Shown here: piece by piece, positions 4,832 through 5,119 of the stretch | Layout of the letters: the number at the start of each line of letters is the position of its first letter | Numbering within the stretch: the first letter of the stretch is position 1 | From: an uncultured Slackia sp. | Lineage (GTDB): Bacteria; Actinomycetota; Coriobacteriia; Coriobacteriales; Eggerthellaceae | Direction of reading: 5' to 3' | Assembly (NCBI GenBank): GCA_900553655.1 | Contig: USEQ01000115.1 | Span: forward strand, 1-5,119 | Length of the DNA stretch: 5,119 nucleotides | Notes under the pieces: generated by a model | Told to the model about the DNA's origin: nothing | What the model saw: the letters and a program-made list of their open reading frames with translations, nothing else | Databases searched by the model: none | Made by a program: the position numbers and the translations under genes

Positions 4832-5119
4832 GTGCACGCCGATCTTATTATCACAGGCACGCACGTGTTCACAGGGCTTGACGATGAAGCAAAACCCCTG
4901 TCCAGCTGCGTGAAAGACGGAAGAATACAGGAAGTCGTCGCCCCCGGCGATGCCCAGCGCTTCATTGGCCCCGATACAAAGACCGAGGATTTCAAAGACG
5001 CTTTCGTCTGCGCCGGACTGCATGACGCCCATTTGCACGCTTTCCATTCGGCCCTGTATTCCAGTCCGCTCGCCGAAAACTTTCTCGGAGAAAACGAAGC
5101 GGACTGTGTAGCACGCCTC
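4832..5119 (+). CDS. Metal-dependent amidohydrolase, YtcJ-like, N-terminal part (cut by window end)
   Basis: The first 96 codons of a longer gene, from a GTG start. The protein opens MHADLIITGTHVFTG, the usual beta-strand opening of the amidohydrolase composite domain. VKDGRIQEVVAPGDA follows, matching the 'dGrI..vg' segment. Then AFVCAGLHDAHLHAFHSAL supplies the HxH metal-ligand pair (H69 and H71) at the start of the TIM barrel. The residues after it (SALYSSPLAENFLGENEADCVARL, in pieces) fit the amidohydro_3/YtcJ pattern of a short helix after the HxH. Such enzymes are cytoplasmic and hydrolyse C-N bonds of amides, ureas or cyclic compounds using one or two metal ions. The substrate cannot be inferred, and the remaining His, Lys and Asp ligands lie outside the window. 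It is transcribed away from nhaA, and no convincing promoter is seen. Confidence 0.88.
   Translation, partial: MHADLIITGTHVFTGLDDEAKPLSSCVKDGRIQEVVAPGDAQRFIGPDTKTEDFKDAFVCAGLHDAHLHAFHSALYSSPLAENFLGENEADCVARL

Noticed and set aside
4721..5047. A 108-codon open frame on the minus strand opposite the amidohydrolase gene
   Set aside because: The plus strand carries a perfect ribosome site and a recognisable amidohydrolase here. The antisense frame has no family features.

Overview
The window looks like chromosomal DNA from a moderately GC-rich actinobacterium. The long antisense open frames, the NhaA variant with a large central insert and acidic tail, and the gene styles suggest a Coriobacteriia/Eggerthellales-type anaerobe. 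That placement is inference from protein flavour and base composition, not a database match. No tRNA, rRNA, IS element or CRISPR array is visible.

Left part (1-1950): a drug-resistance type module. Two small multidrug resistance (SMR) membrane proteins are encoded head to tail on the minus strand (796 to 479, then 475 to 116), 3 bases apart. Divergent from them, on the plus strand, is a 277-residue MerR-family regulator of BmrR-like size and layout (1068-1901). The intergenic segment between them (797-1067) holds a candidate MerR-type promoter pointing at the pump pair: TTGACT, a 19-base spacer containing a 13-base palindrome, then TATCGT. Two further dyads lie beside it, one with perfect 11-base arms. 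The simplest reading is that the MerR protein senses a cationic or lipophilic compound and switches on the paired SMR exporter. A strong hairpin at 1-36 probably terminates the pump operon.

Middle (1951-2963): merR and yebC converge on a hairpin terminator at 1951-1978. yebC (2805 to 2008) encodes a YebC/TACO1-family protein without its frequent ruvCAB neighbours. A second hairpin (2914-2943) separates it from the upstream nhaA gene.

Right (2964-5119): nhaA (4532 to 2964) encodes a Na+/H+ antiporter with the ion-binding aspartates intact, several substitutions at positions used for pH sensing in the E. coli protein, and a long acidic C-terminal tail. It appears to have a TATAAT promoter and a leader of about 150 nt. 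Divergent from it, the first 96 codons of a metal-dependent amidohydrolase (YtcJ-like) start at a GTG behind a perfect AAGGAGG and run off the window end. A 6-base-arm dyad (4711-4740) lies in the shared upstream region.

Nothing here is clearly a new system. The most interesting parts are the dyad-rich control region of the SMR/MerR module, the altered pH-sensor positions of NhaA, and the unassigned nhaA leader.
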